From contig NC_092641.1 of NCBI RefSeq assembly GCF_039555335.1, forward strand, positions 35,179,548 through 35,243,547: a stretch of 64,000 nt of DNA, given 5' to 3'. The position numbers and the translations under genes were made by a program. The notes under the pieces were generated by a model, which had not been told where the DNA came from, made no database searches, and was given only the letters and a program-made list of their open reading frames with translations. The stretch comes from Amphiura filiformis (lineage: Eukaryota; Echinodermata; Ophiuroidea; Amphilepidida; Amphiuridae). Below, piece by piece: positions 22,576-33,529 of this stretch (position 1 is the stretch's first letter; every line of letters starts with the position of its first letter).

Positions 22576-22844
22576 GCCACAATTTGGCACATCAACTGGC
22601 ATCTTAAATTCCAGGTTGGAAGTCGGAATGGCCATCTTGGATATAATGGGTTAAATCCCTGATTTTGACCCATAGAGGATTCCCATGCAGGGGTAGCGCT
22701 GGCAGGTTAAAAGTAGGGATCACATGACCCCTTAACTGACTTAAAATAAAAAACTTAGGGGTCAAATGATTTTTTTAAGGGTCAAGTGAACAATTCTCAT
22801 GACGTAACTATGCTTATGATCCCCAACCTCTGGACCCCCACAAG

Positions 22845-23165
22845 GTATTTATATTTGGATTTTTCATTTCATTTTAAAATTTATGTTATTTCCTTTGTTT
22901 TACTATTATTTATATCAATTTTGCATTTTCTTATTTTATTTTGGTTTTTGATTTTATCTAGTTCATTCAAATGTATTTCTTTTATTCTTTGTTTTAGTAA
23001 TTTTGCATTTTCTAATTTTATTTTATTTGGAGTTTTCATAATTTCTTTTTTTATTTCATTTTTGATTTTATTAAAATTTATTTGCTTTATATTTTTTTAC
23101 TTACGAAACTTGGTGATCTTTGCAAATTCAACCATAAAGTCATCATTGTTGATTCTTAATCTACT
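22845..23165 (+). repeat. T-rich low-complexity tract
   Basis: Extremely T-rich with repeated TTTTATTT/ATTTCATTTT words. The 127-codon frame at 22786-23169 is a product of this composition (Phe/Ile/Leu/Ser only) and is not annotated as a gene. Confidence 0.8.
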
Positions 23166-23379
23166 GTAAAATCAAGCGCGTTTGTCAATATTGATGAAAA
23201 CCAAGCTAATAATGATGATAGTTTCGACATGGTTTCATTGTTTACATGTTTTATTTGATGCAGTCAGCCGGAAAGTCTGCATCATTCTTTGACGCACAGG
23301 TTTTACTGAAACAAATTTCTGTGCGTCCGAAGCTCCAGAAATGCGTCCATGACTCAATGACGCAGGTTAGTGCGACCCT

Positions 23380-23463
23380 TGTTCCCATGAATGGTGGCCT
23401 AATTGTTAGGGCATAAAATAACCTACCACTGAGGTTGTAACTTCGAAACCAATCAGAGTTGAT
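23380..23463 (+). mobile_element. tRNA-like 5' half of a SINE split by the Penelope insertion
   Basis: TGGTGGCCTAATTGTTAGGG matches an A box, and GTAACTTCGAAACC (about 23437-23450) a diverged B box. The sequence then reaches AATCAGAGTTGAT, which is repeated exactly on the far side of the Penelope-like element, where the SINE body resumes (25315-25415). Confidence 0.55.
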
Positions 23464-23500
23464 ATCTTGGTGTAGATTATTCATCCAGTAGTTTAAAACA

Positions 23501-23611
23501 TTAGTTTGTAAATTGAATCTAATACTGGAACTAATTTGCAACTCACTTTGCTACGTTGCGTCCGAAAACATCGGACTTCGTCAGGCATCTGATTGAAGAT
23601 GTTGTGATGAC
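23501..23611 (-). repeat. Left inverted tail copy with hammerhead-like core
   Basis: Reverse complement of 25204-25314 with only a few substitutions. On the minus strand it carries CTGACGA, a six-pair stem GTCCGA/TCGGAC, GCAAC and GTGAGTT (about 23584 down to 23540), the same layout as the right copy. Confidence 0.85.
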
Positions 23612-23617
23612 CCATAG

Positions 23618-25187
23618 GTTATAACCCTACCAACGGTTATAGAAAGCAAGTGTCGGAGTTTATCAACAAAATCTACACTGCTGGGGCGGTGGACCTCAGT
23701 CTCAAATTTAGATTGACCCCCCTACCGAACCGGCGTTCCAGCTTTTTATGGCCTGCCTAAGATACACAAGCCAGATCCCATACCAGTGAGACCAATAATT
23801 AGTAGTATTGGCTCGGTTACATACAACTTAGCCAAACACGCAGCCAAGATTATAGGACCGCTTGTCGGAAAATCCCCACACCATCTTGTCAATACACAGG
23901 ACTTTGTAAAGAAAATCCGCGATACCTCAGTGGACGATAACGAGATCATTACTTCTTACGATGTGAGCGCACTTTTCACCTCCATTCCACCGGACGACGC
24001 CATCAAGGTTGTGAAGGATTTCTTATCGGAGGATACCACTTTGAGTGAACGCACAGATTTAACCGTTGAACAAATTGTTGAACTTGTCACCATCTGCCTT
24101 AAAACAACTTATTTCTCGTGACGATAATAAGTATTTCATCCAACAATATGGGTGCGCGATGGGCTCAGCCGTTTCCCCAATTGTGGTTAATCTCTACATG
24201 GAGAAATTTGAACAACACGTGCTGAGTAGTTACCCCGGTAAACCGCCCAAATTGTGGCTTCGTTTTGTTGACGACACATTCATCATCATAGACAAAAGCG
24301 AGTCGGAGTCCTTCTTTAATTTCATTAATCAAGTTGACCCGAACATCAAATTCACTCAGGAGGAATGTGTGGACAATAAGTTAGCTTTTCTGGACTGCTT
24401 GGTTCATTTGAACAGTGACGGTACCCTCAACTCAACGGTTTATAGAAAGCCCACGCATACCGATCACTATTTACAATTTGACTCACACCATCCGCTGATC
24501 CACAAATTAGGCGTGATCAGAACCCTCCAATACCGTGCGGACACTGTCATAAGCAATTCTGAGGACATTCCGGAGGAAAAAGATCACTTACAGAAAGCCC
24601 TTGGAAATTGTGGATACCCGGTTGGGCGTTTACCAAAGCGAACAAAACCAAAGACTCCACTAAATCCACCACAGGAGAGGTAAACCATGACAATCGCACA
24701 CAGGTAACCATCCCATACATCGCTGGATTATCGGAAAGGCTCAAGAACTCTTTCAAGTCCTTCGGCATTACTACGTGCTTCAAACCTACCAACATCCTAC
24801 GGGGAAGCTCGTGCATGTTAAGGATAAACCCCCAGAGATAAACAGTGCAATCTAGTTTATGGCATTACCTGTGCTGCCCCGGACTGTGGTGACTCCTATG
24901 TAGGCGAGACAAAACAATCTCACGAGCGTTTGAACCAACACAGGCGCCCTAGCTCCAGCGAAGCCCAAAACTCCGCGGTTTACAACCACTGCAACAAGAA
25001 AACTGAACATTTCTTCAATCCTGAGGAAGCGGTTATTCTAGATAAGGAGGAGAAGTGGTTTGAGCGAGGAGTCAGAGAATCCATATGGGAGAGAGTGGAG
25101 GATCCCGCCATTAACAGAAAAGGGGACTCCGCTTCCAGTTGTCACGTGCATGGGACCCGGCGTTACGAGACATTCCTCGCCGTCTGA
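23618..25187 (+). pseudogene. Penelope RT and GIY-YIG endonuclease, frame-broken
   Basis: RT blocks appear in order: FYGLPKIHKPDP-type segment (about 23738-23785, across a frameshift), VRPIISSIGSVTYNLAKHAA, YDVSALFTSIP (from 23957), YGCAMGSAVSPIVVNLYM (about 24150), FVDDTFII (24264), and KLAFLDCLVH, YRKPTHTDHY downstream. The linker IPYIAGLSERLK and NILRGK is typical of this family. The endonuclease shows VYGITC (about 24855) and SYVGET (about 24894), the GIY and YIG halves, then HRR and an E-rich tail ending in a stop at 25187. Frame changes are needed near 23730, 24105-24120, 24600, 24790 and 24845, so no functional protein can be made. The N-terminal RT region is missing. Confidence 0.88.
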
Positions 25188-25203
25188 CGTCACAACATCT
25201 GAC

Positions 25204-25314
25204 GTCATCACAACATCTTCAATCAGATGCCTGACGAAGTCCGAGGTTTGCGGGCGCAACGGGGCAAAGTGAGTTGCAAATTAGTTCCAGTATTAGATTC
25301 AATTTACAAACTAA
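25204..25314 (+). ncRNA. 3' tail copy with hammerhead-ribozyme-like core
   Basis: CTGACGA (25231-25237) fits the CUGANGA core of hammerhead ribozymes. It is followed by a five-pair stem GTCCG/CGGGC (25239-25243 with 25251-25255), then GCAAC where GAAAC is expected, and after ten bases GTGAGTT, a possible NUH cleavage site (GUU). The stem covaries with the left copy (U-G here for U-A there). Penelope-like elements are known to carry type I hammerheads in their terminal repeats. The A-to-C change in GAAA, present in both copies, suggests reduced or lost activity. Confidence 0.55.
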
Positions 25315-25415
25315 AATCAGAGTTGATGTTTTGTGTCTTTGTGCAAGGCACTTTATCTTGCTTGTCCCATTCTACCCAGGTGGAAATAGGGAGTTGTTAG
25401 TGGAGTCATATCAGC
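25315..25415 (+). mobile_element. 3' half of the SINE split by the Penelope insertion
   Basis: After the second target copy the sequence TGTGCAAGGCACTTTATCTT, CCCATTCTACCCAGGTGGAA, a conserved body typical of marine-invertebrate tRNA SINEs, continues where 23463 stops. Confidence 0.55.
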
Positions 25416-25835
25416 ACTGTTTTTCTTGCCTGAACTGGATATTTAAGAACTTTCTGAGAAACATATATGCATGTAGATATTGCATTCCAGATGTCTTAAA
25501 TATACAATCATGTCTTTCTGCAAAGCAGGAAATTTATTTTTGTCAGATCAGGCAATTTAATATGGGCACATAGTTGCAGTTGAATGCTTGAATGTTTATA
25601 AATTGGTGTGACCAAACTTATTGCAATTTATACAAATCCCATATGATTGCCTTTATGCTGACATTTTGTAATTATATTTGAAAGAGATTTATAGCTGGTT
25701 TTTATACAACATTAAAGGAACAAATCAAAAGTTGGATGATGTCCTATAAATGAAAGTCCTATTGAGGGAGGGGTCAAAAAGTCACAAAATATCCGCCAAA
25801 ATGGATGTTTTGACATTGTAATTTGTAGCATGTTA

Positions 25836-26105
25836 CAGGGAGGGAAGGGGAAGGGAGGGAGGGGAAGAGGGTGGAGAGATGGAGAGAGGGATGGATGGAG
25901 GGAGGGATGGATGGAGGGAGGGATGGAAGGAGGAAGGGATGTAGGTTGGGAAGGAGGGAGGGAGGAGGGAAGGAGGGAGGGAGGGAGGGATGGGGGGAGG
26001 GAGGGAGGGAGGGAGGGAGGGAGGGAGGGAGGGAGGGATGGGGAGGGAGGGAGGGTTGGGAGGAGGGAGGAAGGGAAGAAGGGAGGGAGGGAAGGAGGGG
26101 AGGGG
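25836..26105 (+). repeat. (GGGA)n polypurine tract, 270 bp
   Basis: Almost pure purine on the plus strand: GGGAGGGAGGGA units with GGAT interruptions (GATGGATGGAGG). The array has hundreds of G-runs of three, so G-quadruplex and triplex (H-DNA) formation are plausible. Overlapping Gly/Arg/Glu or Pro/Ser frames of about 100 codons on both strands are artefacts. Confidence 0.95.
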
Positions 26106-26109
26106 TCGG

Positions 26110-27115
26110 CCTCCTAAGGAAAGCATTTTCATTTATAGGACATCATCGACCTGTTGGGTTGTTCCCTAACCAAGAGCTGATAGATAAAAATCTACAGTAA
26201 AAATCCCCCCAGACATAAATCTTTAACTGTCCCTAATAGAACTTTGGGTTTGTTTCCTATTTAGCCAGTGCCAGTTGTACATGTGCAACAGAATAAAATT
26301 GCATTTTCTTGGCCTACTACTACTGAAGTGCAATACTCATCATTTCATCTGCCAGCGGCATTGTCAAATTCAGTGGACCAAAGACAACAAAAGAGACCCG
26401 ACAGCAAACAAACTTAAACCAAAGATAAAGACACAAACTTCACTTTGTCAATCAGAAAGACATTGCCCTCTTGTCAAGGCTATCCGGGGTCCACAGGTCA
26501 AATGGGGTGCTTCCTTTGACAGCTGAAGGGGATTATGGGTAATGATTCCCCCAAATGTCTGGGTTCAGATGGCAAACATGGTCCGAGGCTAGTCTCCATC
26601 ACAACCAACTGGTACGAGAATACAGTAGTAATAGTGTAAGCTGAACTTTATCCTTGAAGCAGGTTAGGTGTGAGTTGGCTAGGAAAGTGGGTAATGTGAG
26701 GAACTTGGGATCAGAAATGGGATTTGGTTGTGGGAGGGACTAGAAAGGAGCTATTTCATTTTATAATGTCAGCATATGAGGAACAAATTGGAAGGACAGC
26801 TTTATTGTAATTCTAAACAAACAGGTCCCATATTTACTGGTGGTTTATGATTCAAAGGTAAGATTTAGGGATTTGGGTTTCAGAGTGTTCCAGACAAAGA
26901 AGGAACTCTTGAATTGAACACATTATGTAGGCCTCCCTACAAAAATTCTTTCATTTCCAAGATATTAACAAGTTTAAAAGGTAACGTGGAGGATGTTGTT
27001 TGCAGAGAGCAATTGTTGTACACCCTCCATGCAACACTGTCACAAGGCCAAAATGAAACATTTTATGTACATCTTTTCCTTTCTCACCATCTCACCTACT
27101 CCTTCTCTCCCCTAG
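26110..27115. other. Non-coding stretch
   Basis: A CATTTTCATTTATAG acceptor-like site at about 26139 precedes only 13 open codons. The frame at 26914-27183 has no family resemblance. No repeat boundary was found. Confidence 0.35.
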
Positions 27116-27305
27116 GAAGATGCGGGGGGGAGCTCCTCATATCCATATGCCTAGGGAGAATCTCCAATATGAGGCGCTGCTAATATATAAATGTATCAAC
27201 TTCCAGCATGACCAACATAGAAACACTGAAAACATAGACACACAGCCACCACAACATACCACACAGTTCACACCTCTCACTGACAGACCAGTGCAATTCC
27301 TATAA
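27116..27305 (+). CDS. Weak candidate 3' terminal exon
   Basis: The acceptor is very good: CTCCTTCTCTCCCCTAG. After it, KMRGGAPHIHMPRENLQYE opens a 62-codon frame ending RPVQFL then TAA at 27303-27305. The second half is Gln/Thr/His rich, which is less convincing. A (CT)n microsatellite follows at 27309-27328. No family was recognised and no matching upstream donor was found. Confidence 0.3.
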
Positions 27306-27328
27306 ATACAACACTCTCTCTCTCTCTC

Positions 27329-28412
27329 AATGAGCCAAAAACAAACAATGTTTGATGACATTATAAACACTTGTGAAGTAGTTCTCCTCCCTAGCTGTCA
27401 GCTTACCAGACTGTTGATGATTGTTTAACATCACAGGTCTGTCTACAAACACAACCAATGAACCTGTCAATGGAATCTCTAATAGAGCTGAAGAAGAGCA
27501 ATACTACACATTGTGAGCTAGCATCCAATGAAAGACTCTGTTCACACAGCCAGAATTCAACTTCAATTGCAACATCAAATTCAGATTGCGACTAAGGATT
27601 AGCATATTAAAATTATTTGTTGATGGGGTGTTTACATGGTAGCTGGCTTCAAAACAAATTGTGGATTCAACTTTTATGGGTTTCACTTGCTCATGTGCTT
27701 CAAATAACCATTATGAAGTTGACTTCTCATTGTGAGTTTGAAGTTGAGTTTGTATTGACAAAAATTGGTTGGGTCTGCATCATTAGCAAAATGTGGCAAT
27801 CCTGTTTACACACAAACAAGTCAAGTTCAAATTCTACTCAAATTTAACTCAGGCTCTGTGTAAATAGGGTCAAAGATGTTGATTCAACAATGTTCTCCTC
27901 CTTGGATGGGAAGTCGAATTGCCAACAGAAATTGCACTAACAAGTTATTTTTCACATACTTTTTTCCTTTTTCAATATTACTTTAGTAAACCTTTGTACA
28001 CATGAGCAGGATTGTATTGAGCTGCGCTGGGTGCGGTGACGGGCCCGGCACACTTAATTTCCACACGGCACTCATGTTAATTTTGAGACCAAATACCCGG
28101 CACTCCAGTCTCAAAAAATTAATGAACAATCCGTAGAAAAAATTAGCAATTCTTATCAAAATTTCAATTTTTTTACCATTTCATATAGACATTTCACCCG
28201 GCACTAAAATTTGCCTAGCTATAACCCTGCATATGAGCCTGTGATCCAAACTTAAATCCACAGCATACCTTTAGAAAACTTGGTAATGTTTTAATTTTCA
28301 CCAATCTGTATGTTTTCTCTAAATGTGAAGTAACATAAGGTTCTTCAAATTCACCAGTTCATATTAATGTCCTCACCTAGTTTTATTTTCTCTTTATAGG
28401 CCTATTAACTAG
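27329..28412. other. Non-coding stretch
   Basis: Around 27530-27860 there are inverted short words ('cagaattcaacttcaattgc' against 'gtttgaagttgagtttg') suggesting an old foldback repeat, but ends could not be defined. At 28017-28210 'cccggcac' words recur four times. Confidence 0.35.
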
Positions 28413-28521
28413 AAATGTTGAAAGAGATGGACCTACAAAATGTTATGTTAGAATGCAGTGATGTGAATATTCCACCTGGAGAGAAAAGATCCTGTCATGA
28501 CCTGACAGTACAAGATATAAG
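28413..28521 (+). CDS. Weak candidate internal or first coding exon
   Basis: A pyrimidine tract TTTTATTTTCTCTTTATAG and a second AG at 28411-28412 precede MLKEMDLQNVMLECSDVNIP and a frame open to AAG|GTGTGT at 28521. In the ATG frame an in-frame TAA lies just upstream, so either the ATG is the start or the second AG is the acceptor. Thirty-five codons with a plausible composition, no family recognised. Confidence 0.25.
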
Positions 28522-28529
28522 GTGTGTTC

Positions 28530-29600
28530 AGATGGACATATAATTCTCAAAGATTGGCAAACTTGAGAACTGGAATTCCTAGATCAATCTCCTGACTGTG
28601 TGTCCACATGACTCCACTATAGACTGGAATCCTTGAGTTTTACGACACTCGATGACATCAGCTTTGGAATTACAACCTATCTAGTGGTGCGCCAAATTGA
28701 ACTATATAAAATATAATTAATCCGAGGTCATAGGTTAAACTCGGCACTTGAGAATCGCAAAATGGGTTATTCACAGTACAGCAGTAGCACTCGATGACCA
28801 CTTGAGGAACACTTCTAAGGGAAATAGCAAAATCTCTTCTTGATCAATTTGGGGACAAACTGTCGGATTGGAATCCTCAAGACAGTACACAAGTTTTTTG
28901 CTGGACAATGTGCACCTATAATTATATTTTAGATGGATATTTTATTTTTGAAAAGTTCATACATTTAGCCTCTGCTTTTAGACATGGGCTTGTGGGCAAA
29001 CCCTATGTGTTAGAAATTATATCGTTTGCGTATTAGCGAAAATAGGGGTATTGTCAAAGGGCAAATAATTCGCGAAATCGCTAAAAAATTGGTGTTTTCC
29101 CCTGAGAACTTTGCGAAATGAGATACAAAAGGGGGTGTTTTAAAAGTTTATCGACAAGCATGAATACCCGCGGATGCATGGTGGGTCATTAAATTCCTGT
29201 ATATACTGGACTAAATGCATTAGTACATAGCCCCATCCAGTCAAATATTGAGATAGGATTGCTGAAATGAAGGTTAATGTGTTGCGCAGACCAGTGTGGA
29301 TCACATCCTTACCTAATGACATAAATCACTTGTATATCATCATCTCCTGCCTACCCGCCTCATCTTCATCATCATCTTACAAGTTATCCCACAGGCATCC
29401 TCATCTTTAAGATATTATGAGATGGTTCACAGATATGCTGTTTACATGATACCTTTGAGTCACTGGAATGTCTTCTTAGCTTATCTGTTCCTTCCTTCAT
29501 TAATCAATGTCAGTCACTGTGAGAAGATATGAATGAAACATAAAATGGAAGAGATTATTGGTGTTTTATTACATTGTGAGTACTTATACAGACAAACATG
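28530..29600. other. Non-coding stretch
   Basis: No coding or repeat feature was supported. 29035-29130 holds alternating TTCGCGAAATCGC and AGCGAAAATAGGGG words that may be a transposon end. Confidence 0.35.
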
Positions 29601-29604
29601 GCTA

Positions 29605-29728
29605 CTTCTACCATCCCAATTCCCTTGCCATGGTTGCAGCACTCTCAACGCAAACTATTGGTGTTTCTACCATCCCAATTCCCTTGCCATGGCTGCAGCA
29701 CTCTCAATGCAAACCATTGGTGTTTCTT
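29605..29728 (+). repeat. 59-bp tandem duplication
   Basis: CCATCCCAATTCCCTTGCCA starts at 29611 and again at 29670; the two units differ at a handful of positions. The overlapping 149-codon frame at 29558-30007 has no family resemblance. Confidence 0.9.
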
Positions 29729-29759
29729 TCACACAGAATATATTTTGTTTCTTTTTTGC

Positions 29760-31915
29760 ATAGTTTCTTCCTTCGGCTCACTCACTCAGTCCTTTCTAAA
29801 TCCTTCTTTCATACTTTCATCTGTCAAGTCATTCTTTTGATGTGGTTCTTTCCCATCTCTTCATTCTTCCATCCCTTCAGATTTTCATACTTCAAGATTC
29901 TACACTGGGAATTGGAAATTAAACTTGTTTTATTGGACATTGACAAAATCTGTTGGCTCACTTGCTGCTTTCTGGCTCATTACTGCTATACTTCCTTGCT
30001 TGTATAGCATTAATGTTCCGAATTTTCACAAGTAGGCCTAGCTTACAAATATGTCTTTTACTTCATTTTTTAACATGTTTTCAACATTTGCAACCTGCAT
30101 GACATGTTGAACAAATTGCTTTAAATTACGAAAAGTAAGTTTTCAAAGATTATTTTCGCAAACAACAGGCCTATGCAAGAGCATCATGGGTAATGACAGT
30201 CAAATCTGTCCAGAACAGGTCAGTGACCGGGTTGTTTGTCAAAAAATATAAGAAAAGTCAAAGAGAGGGGAGAGTAGTGGGACATAAGGAACAAACATCT
30301 TTACACATGGAAATGGCAAACGACAAATTAAATCAAATGAGCATGCTAAGCAGAGAAGACAGCCCGTCCCCGGAGAGAGACCCTAGACTCTGCCCCTAGC
30401 TGGTTCTCTGAAAAAAAACCTGGACTCACCTTCAGATACCATGGATTAGGAGGTTGGTAAGCAAATGGTATAAACATGGTATTTCTTTTAATTTCCTCTT
30501 GATGAGGTAAATCAGGAATTCAAATGTGTTTTGTGGTTTTGCGGTTCAAGAGTAGATTTATGACATCATTTATGTATAGCCTACCTCGCTGTTTGAAAAA
30601 GAATTTGGCTAAATGACATTCATGGAGATACACATTTCCAAAAGGTATGCAAGGAAAAGAAGCCCTTCTCCAGAGAGACCCAGCCTGCCACTGCCCATAG
30701 CAACTTCTGGGAAAACTCATGATTCAGCCTAGACACCCACCTCTTATGCTTATATAAATGGAAAACATGTAAATTACCATTGGACTTCATCAAGCACCAG
30801 ATTGACTTACCCCATCAATATCCTTCCACAAATTTAGCAACCAATAAAATTTGTTTGAATAGAATTACAGAACTTCATATTTGATTTCAAGTTTCCCATC
30901 CCATTGTTTGAATTAATTATTATGATTTAATCAAAATTTAAGATTAAACAGTGCATTTTTACGGTAAGAAAAACAAAGAATTTGTGCACTTTTTGTGCAC
31001 TTGTTTTGGAACAAAATCTAAATTTGCTTCATCATGCACAGTTGAGTGGGTCCGCTGCAGTGTGCGTAATACTGTATTTAAGTAAATCCTTCAACAGTTA
31101 CTGTGTGTCTGATTCTACATTCTGACTCAAATAGTGAAATTTAGGAAAATAATGAATATTAAACAAATAATAATAAAAAGGTTAACATGTTTGTGTTCTG
31201 AAAATATGTGATGAGAAAACTCACAAGCAAGTGTGAAGGGCCTTTCAGAGAACAATTATTCGTAATGTTTAAAATCATCAAAAAATAATTGCCAAATGCA
31301 GATGGCAAAAAATTTCTTGCAGCACAAAAGTTATATTTCCATGGCCTTGCAAGTAAACCCTTCACCATGAAGTTGTTGACAACATAGTAACATTCAACTT
31401 GACTGAAAGCCCCCATACCTGGCATAGGCCAACCATAAATCACAAGGTTCTCACAACATTTACGACCATTTTCAAAGCCATGATTTTACTGGTTTGTCAA
31501 CACCTCCATATTTTGTTCTACCAAGGGTTAGTGACACAACTAGAAGCCAACAGAAGAGGAAAATGGATGACATTTATAATTTCATGCGTTGTCCCTTTCG
31601 CAGCGTGTTACTTGTTGTGCTCTTCTTAGCTCAGAAGATTTTATCCATGTTTTCTCTGTTCCGATTCAAAAATGCCTCTTTAGTTTCAGCAATTGGGAGT
31701 GCTTCATTCAGCCCTGGATTGAGTTCTATTAAATGGGTGTTCAATTGACTCTGCATACTGCCGATTCCACAAACTGGGCCTTTGGAATAGATTGATAGTT
31801 GCCCTTCTTTGATTAAACACCTTAGCGATTTGCTCATTCGGAAAATCGTAAAAATCATTCAAGTTCATTTTTTTGAATCTTTGTTAGAACATAAACTGTA
31901 GAAAGAATACATGTG
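29760..31915. other. Non-coding stretch
   Basis: Two blocks about 300 bp apart share 'agaagacagcccgtccccggagagacc' and 'agaagcccttctccagagagaccc' type wording (30352 and 30656), pointing to an old duplication. No exon could be supported. Confidence 0.35.
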
Positions 31916-31921
31916 CTAACA

Positions 31922-32513
31922 TACCGTAAAATGGGGTAACTTCGGTCAGCGGGGTAACTTTGGTCGGTCAAATATATTTTTTTAAATGGTCATATTTTCG
32001 TACAGCAATATTGTTTTTGGTCATATTTGGTGTCAATTTGTTAAGAAATATGTTTGGAAGAAATAATAGTCGCTCATGTGTAATTTCCTAAAATTTAAAA
32101 AAAAAAGCGGGATTTTTGACCAAAAATCAGCATTTTTTTACATTTTTTTCAGAAAAAATAAAAATCGATATTTGTGAGCAAGGATGTGTGTTTGATTAAT
32201 TTTGCAATGTGTCAAATGTCACAAAAAACAACAACTTGCCCATATTCAGCGAAGATCAATTTTTTAAATTTTTTTTCCTTCATGGAATGTAATACTGTGA
32301 CCAAAGTTGCCCCAAAGGCGGGGTAACTTTGGTCAGGTCATTTTTAACCCCTAGGGCACCCTTACAAAATTATTAAAGAATCTTTTTCAACTTCAAGGTG
32401 TAGAAGGAACCCTGATGTCACAAAAAGAGTTAATTAGAAATAAAATTGGTTTTGTTTGGAAGCAGTGGTTTAAAAACTCTGAAAAGTGCCCAAAGTTACC
32501 CCATTTTACGGTA
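31922..32513. mobile_element. TA-flanked element with CCGTAAAATGGGGTAAC ends
   Basis: TA at 31922-31923 and 32512-32513 flank ends CCGTAAAATGGGGTAACTT and its inverse. Inside, GGGGTAACTTTGGTCA recurs as direct subterminal copies (31951, 32320) and inverted (GACCAAAGTTGCCCC near 32300). No transposase frame. TA duplication suggests mobilisation by a Tc1/mariner-type transposase; this is inferred. Confidence 0.75.
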
Positions 32514-33135
32514 GCTTGTAAACTGAAAGCCGTGTATACAAAACACAAAACTGTAATATCCCTACATGTAGCTACATGTAGGCCCTTAATCAATATTGCT
32601 GTTTTTTGCAAATTTTTCATTTCAAAAATACCTATCCTTCACATTAAATAATAAATTAAGCAATTTATCATTTGTAATTTGTGTACATTTTCGCTGGGAT
32701 CACTGAATGGGCAGGTAATTCCATGTTGGGGAAATGTTCATTTTAAAAATTCAAAAAGTATATGAAACCTGATTAACTAGCTAATTCAGCAGAGCAAACA
32801 AGGTTCCCTGCATGGCCATTAGTTACCACAGTTCTCAGAAAAACTATTTTTCAAGAACATAATAATACTTAATAGTCCTTTCAGCCTCACCATATGGATA
32901 TGCAGGCTATATTTTGCCAAAATTGTTGTAAATCAGCTAGAGGGCTCACTTCAGTTCCAACTGCTGTACAAACTTCAAGTTTCCATTCATTATTTGATCC
33001 CCTCCAATTTGGCAGTCCAATCAGGCCATTTCAGAATCAGAATTTATAACACCAATTGTTCATTTCTAATACCACATATTAAAATAAGTCCCATTTGTAA
33101 TGGTCATTAAAAGTAGGCCTATCTTTTTACTGGCA

Positions 33136-33520
33136 TAGTACATGCCCGGGGAGGCACATCAAAATTTTTTGGTGGGTATGTTCCCCTGGAATTTTGAGGT
33201 GGTGGGTCTTTGGTAGCTGACGGCGTACAGGTAAAAGGGGTGAGGTCTTTTGGAGCTGCGAACAAGTAAAATTTTGGAGCTGCGAACAGTCAAAGTCAAA
33301 ATCAAGGGTCTTTCTTGGCTTTTTGGTTGAAAATCGCCTGAAAAAAACCCAGAAATATGACAAATGAGATATTATTGGGTCTTGTAGAGCTGAAATTATC
33401 AAAATCAAGGGTCTTTCAGAGCTCTATTTTGGTCAAATATACGGGGTCTGCGAAATCCAAAAAGGAGGGTCTTTCCGGGGGAACATACCCGTATGGTCAT
33501 TTGTGTTGAAGGAGTACATG
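33136..33520. repeat. Inverted-repeat element with GGTGGGTATGTTCCCC ends
   Basis: GGTGGGTATGTTCCCCTGG at about 33171 pairs with CCGGGGGAACATACCCGTA near 33476. Within it GGAGCTGCGAACAAG/GGAGCTGCGAACAGT are direct repeats, and AAAATCAAGGGTCTTTC occurs at two sites. Outer limits, perhaps GTACATG on both sides, are uncertain. Confidence 0.5.
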
Positions 33521-33529
33521 TACTTTCAA

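Larger units (their letters stand above)
23464..25314 (+). mobile_element. Penelope-like retroelement, 5'-truncated, target duplication intact
   Basis: The element is bounded by a perfect 13-bp target duplication AATCAGAGTTGAT (23451-23463 and 25315-25327). Inside are an inverted copy of the 3' tail (23501-23611), a decayed RT plus GIY-YIG frame (about 23618-25187) and the 3' tail itself (25204-25314). Terminal repeats in inverted arrangement with a truncated 5' part are characteristic of Penelope-like elements. The C-terminal GIY-YIG places it among canonical endonuclease-bearing lineages and not the N-terminal (Naiad-type) or endonuclease-lacking groups. The left inverted tail is 37 bp longer than the right copy. 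Confidence 0.88.

Noticed and set aside
22786..23169. 127-codon hydrophobic ORF resembling a membrane protein
   Set aside because: Composition artefact of a T-rich tract; no splice or family support.
25830..26200. Gly/Arg/Glu-rich and Pro/Ser-rich ORFs of 95-109 codons on both strands
   Set aside because: Pure products of the GGGA microsatellite.
29558..30007. 149-codon plus-strand ORF, the longest single frame outside repeats apart from the Penelope RT
   Set aside because: No recognisable domain, includes the 59-bp duplication, and residue composition follows the T/C-rich base composition.
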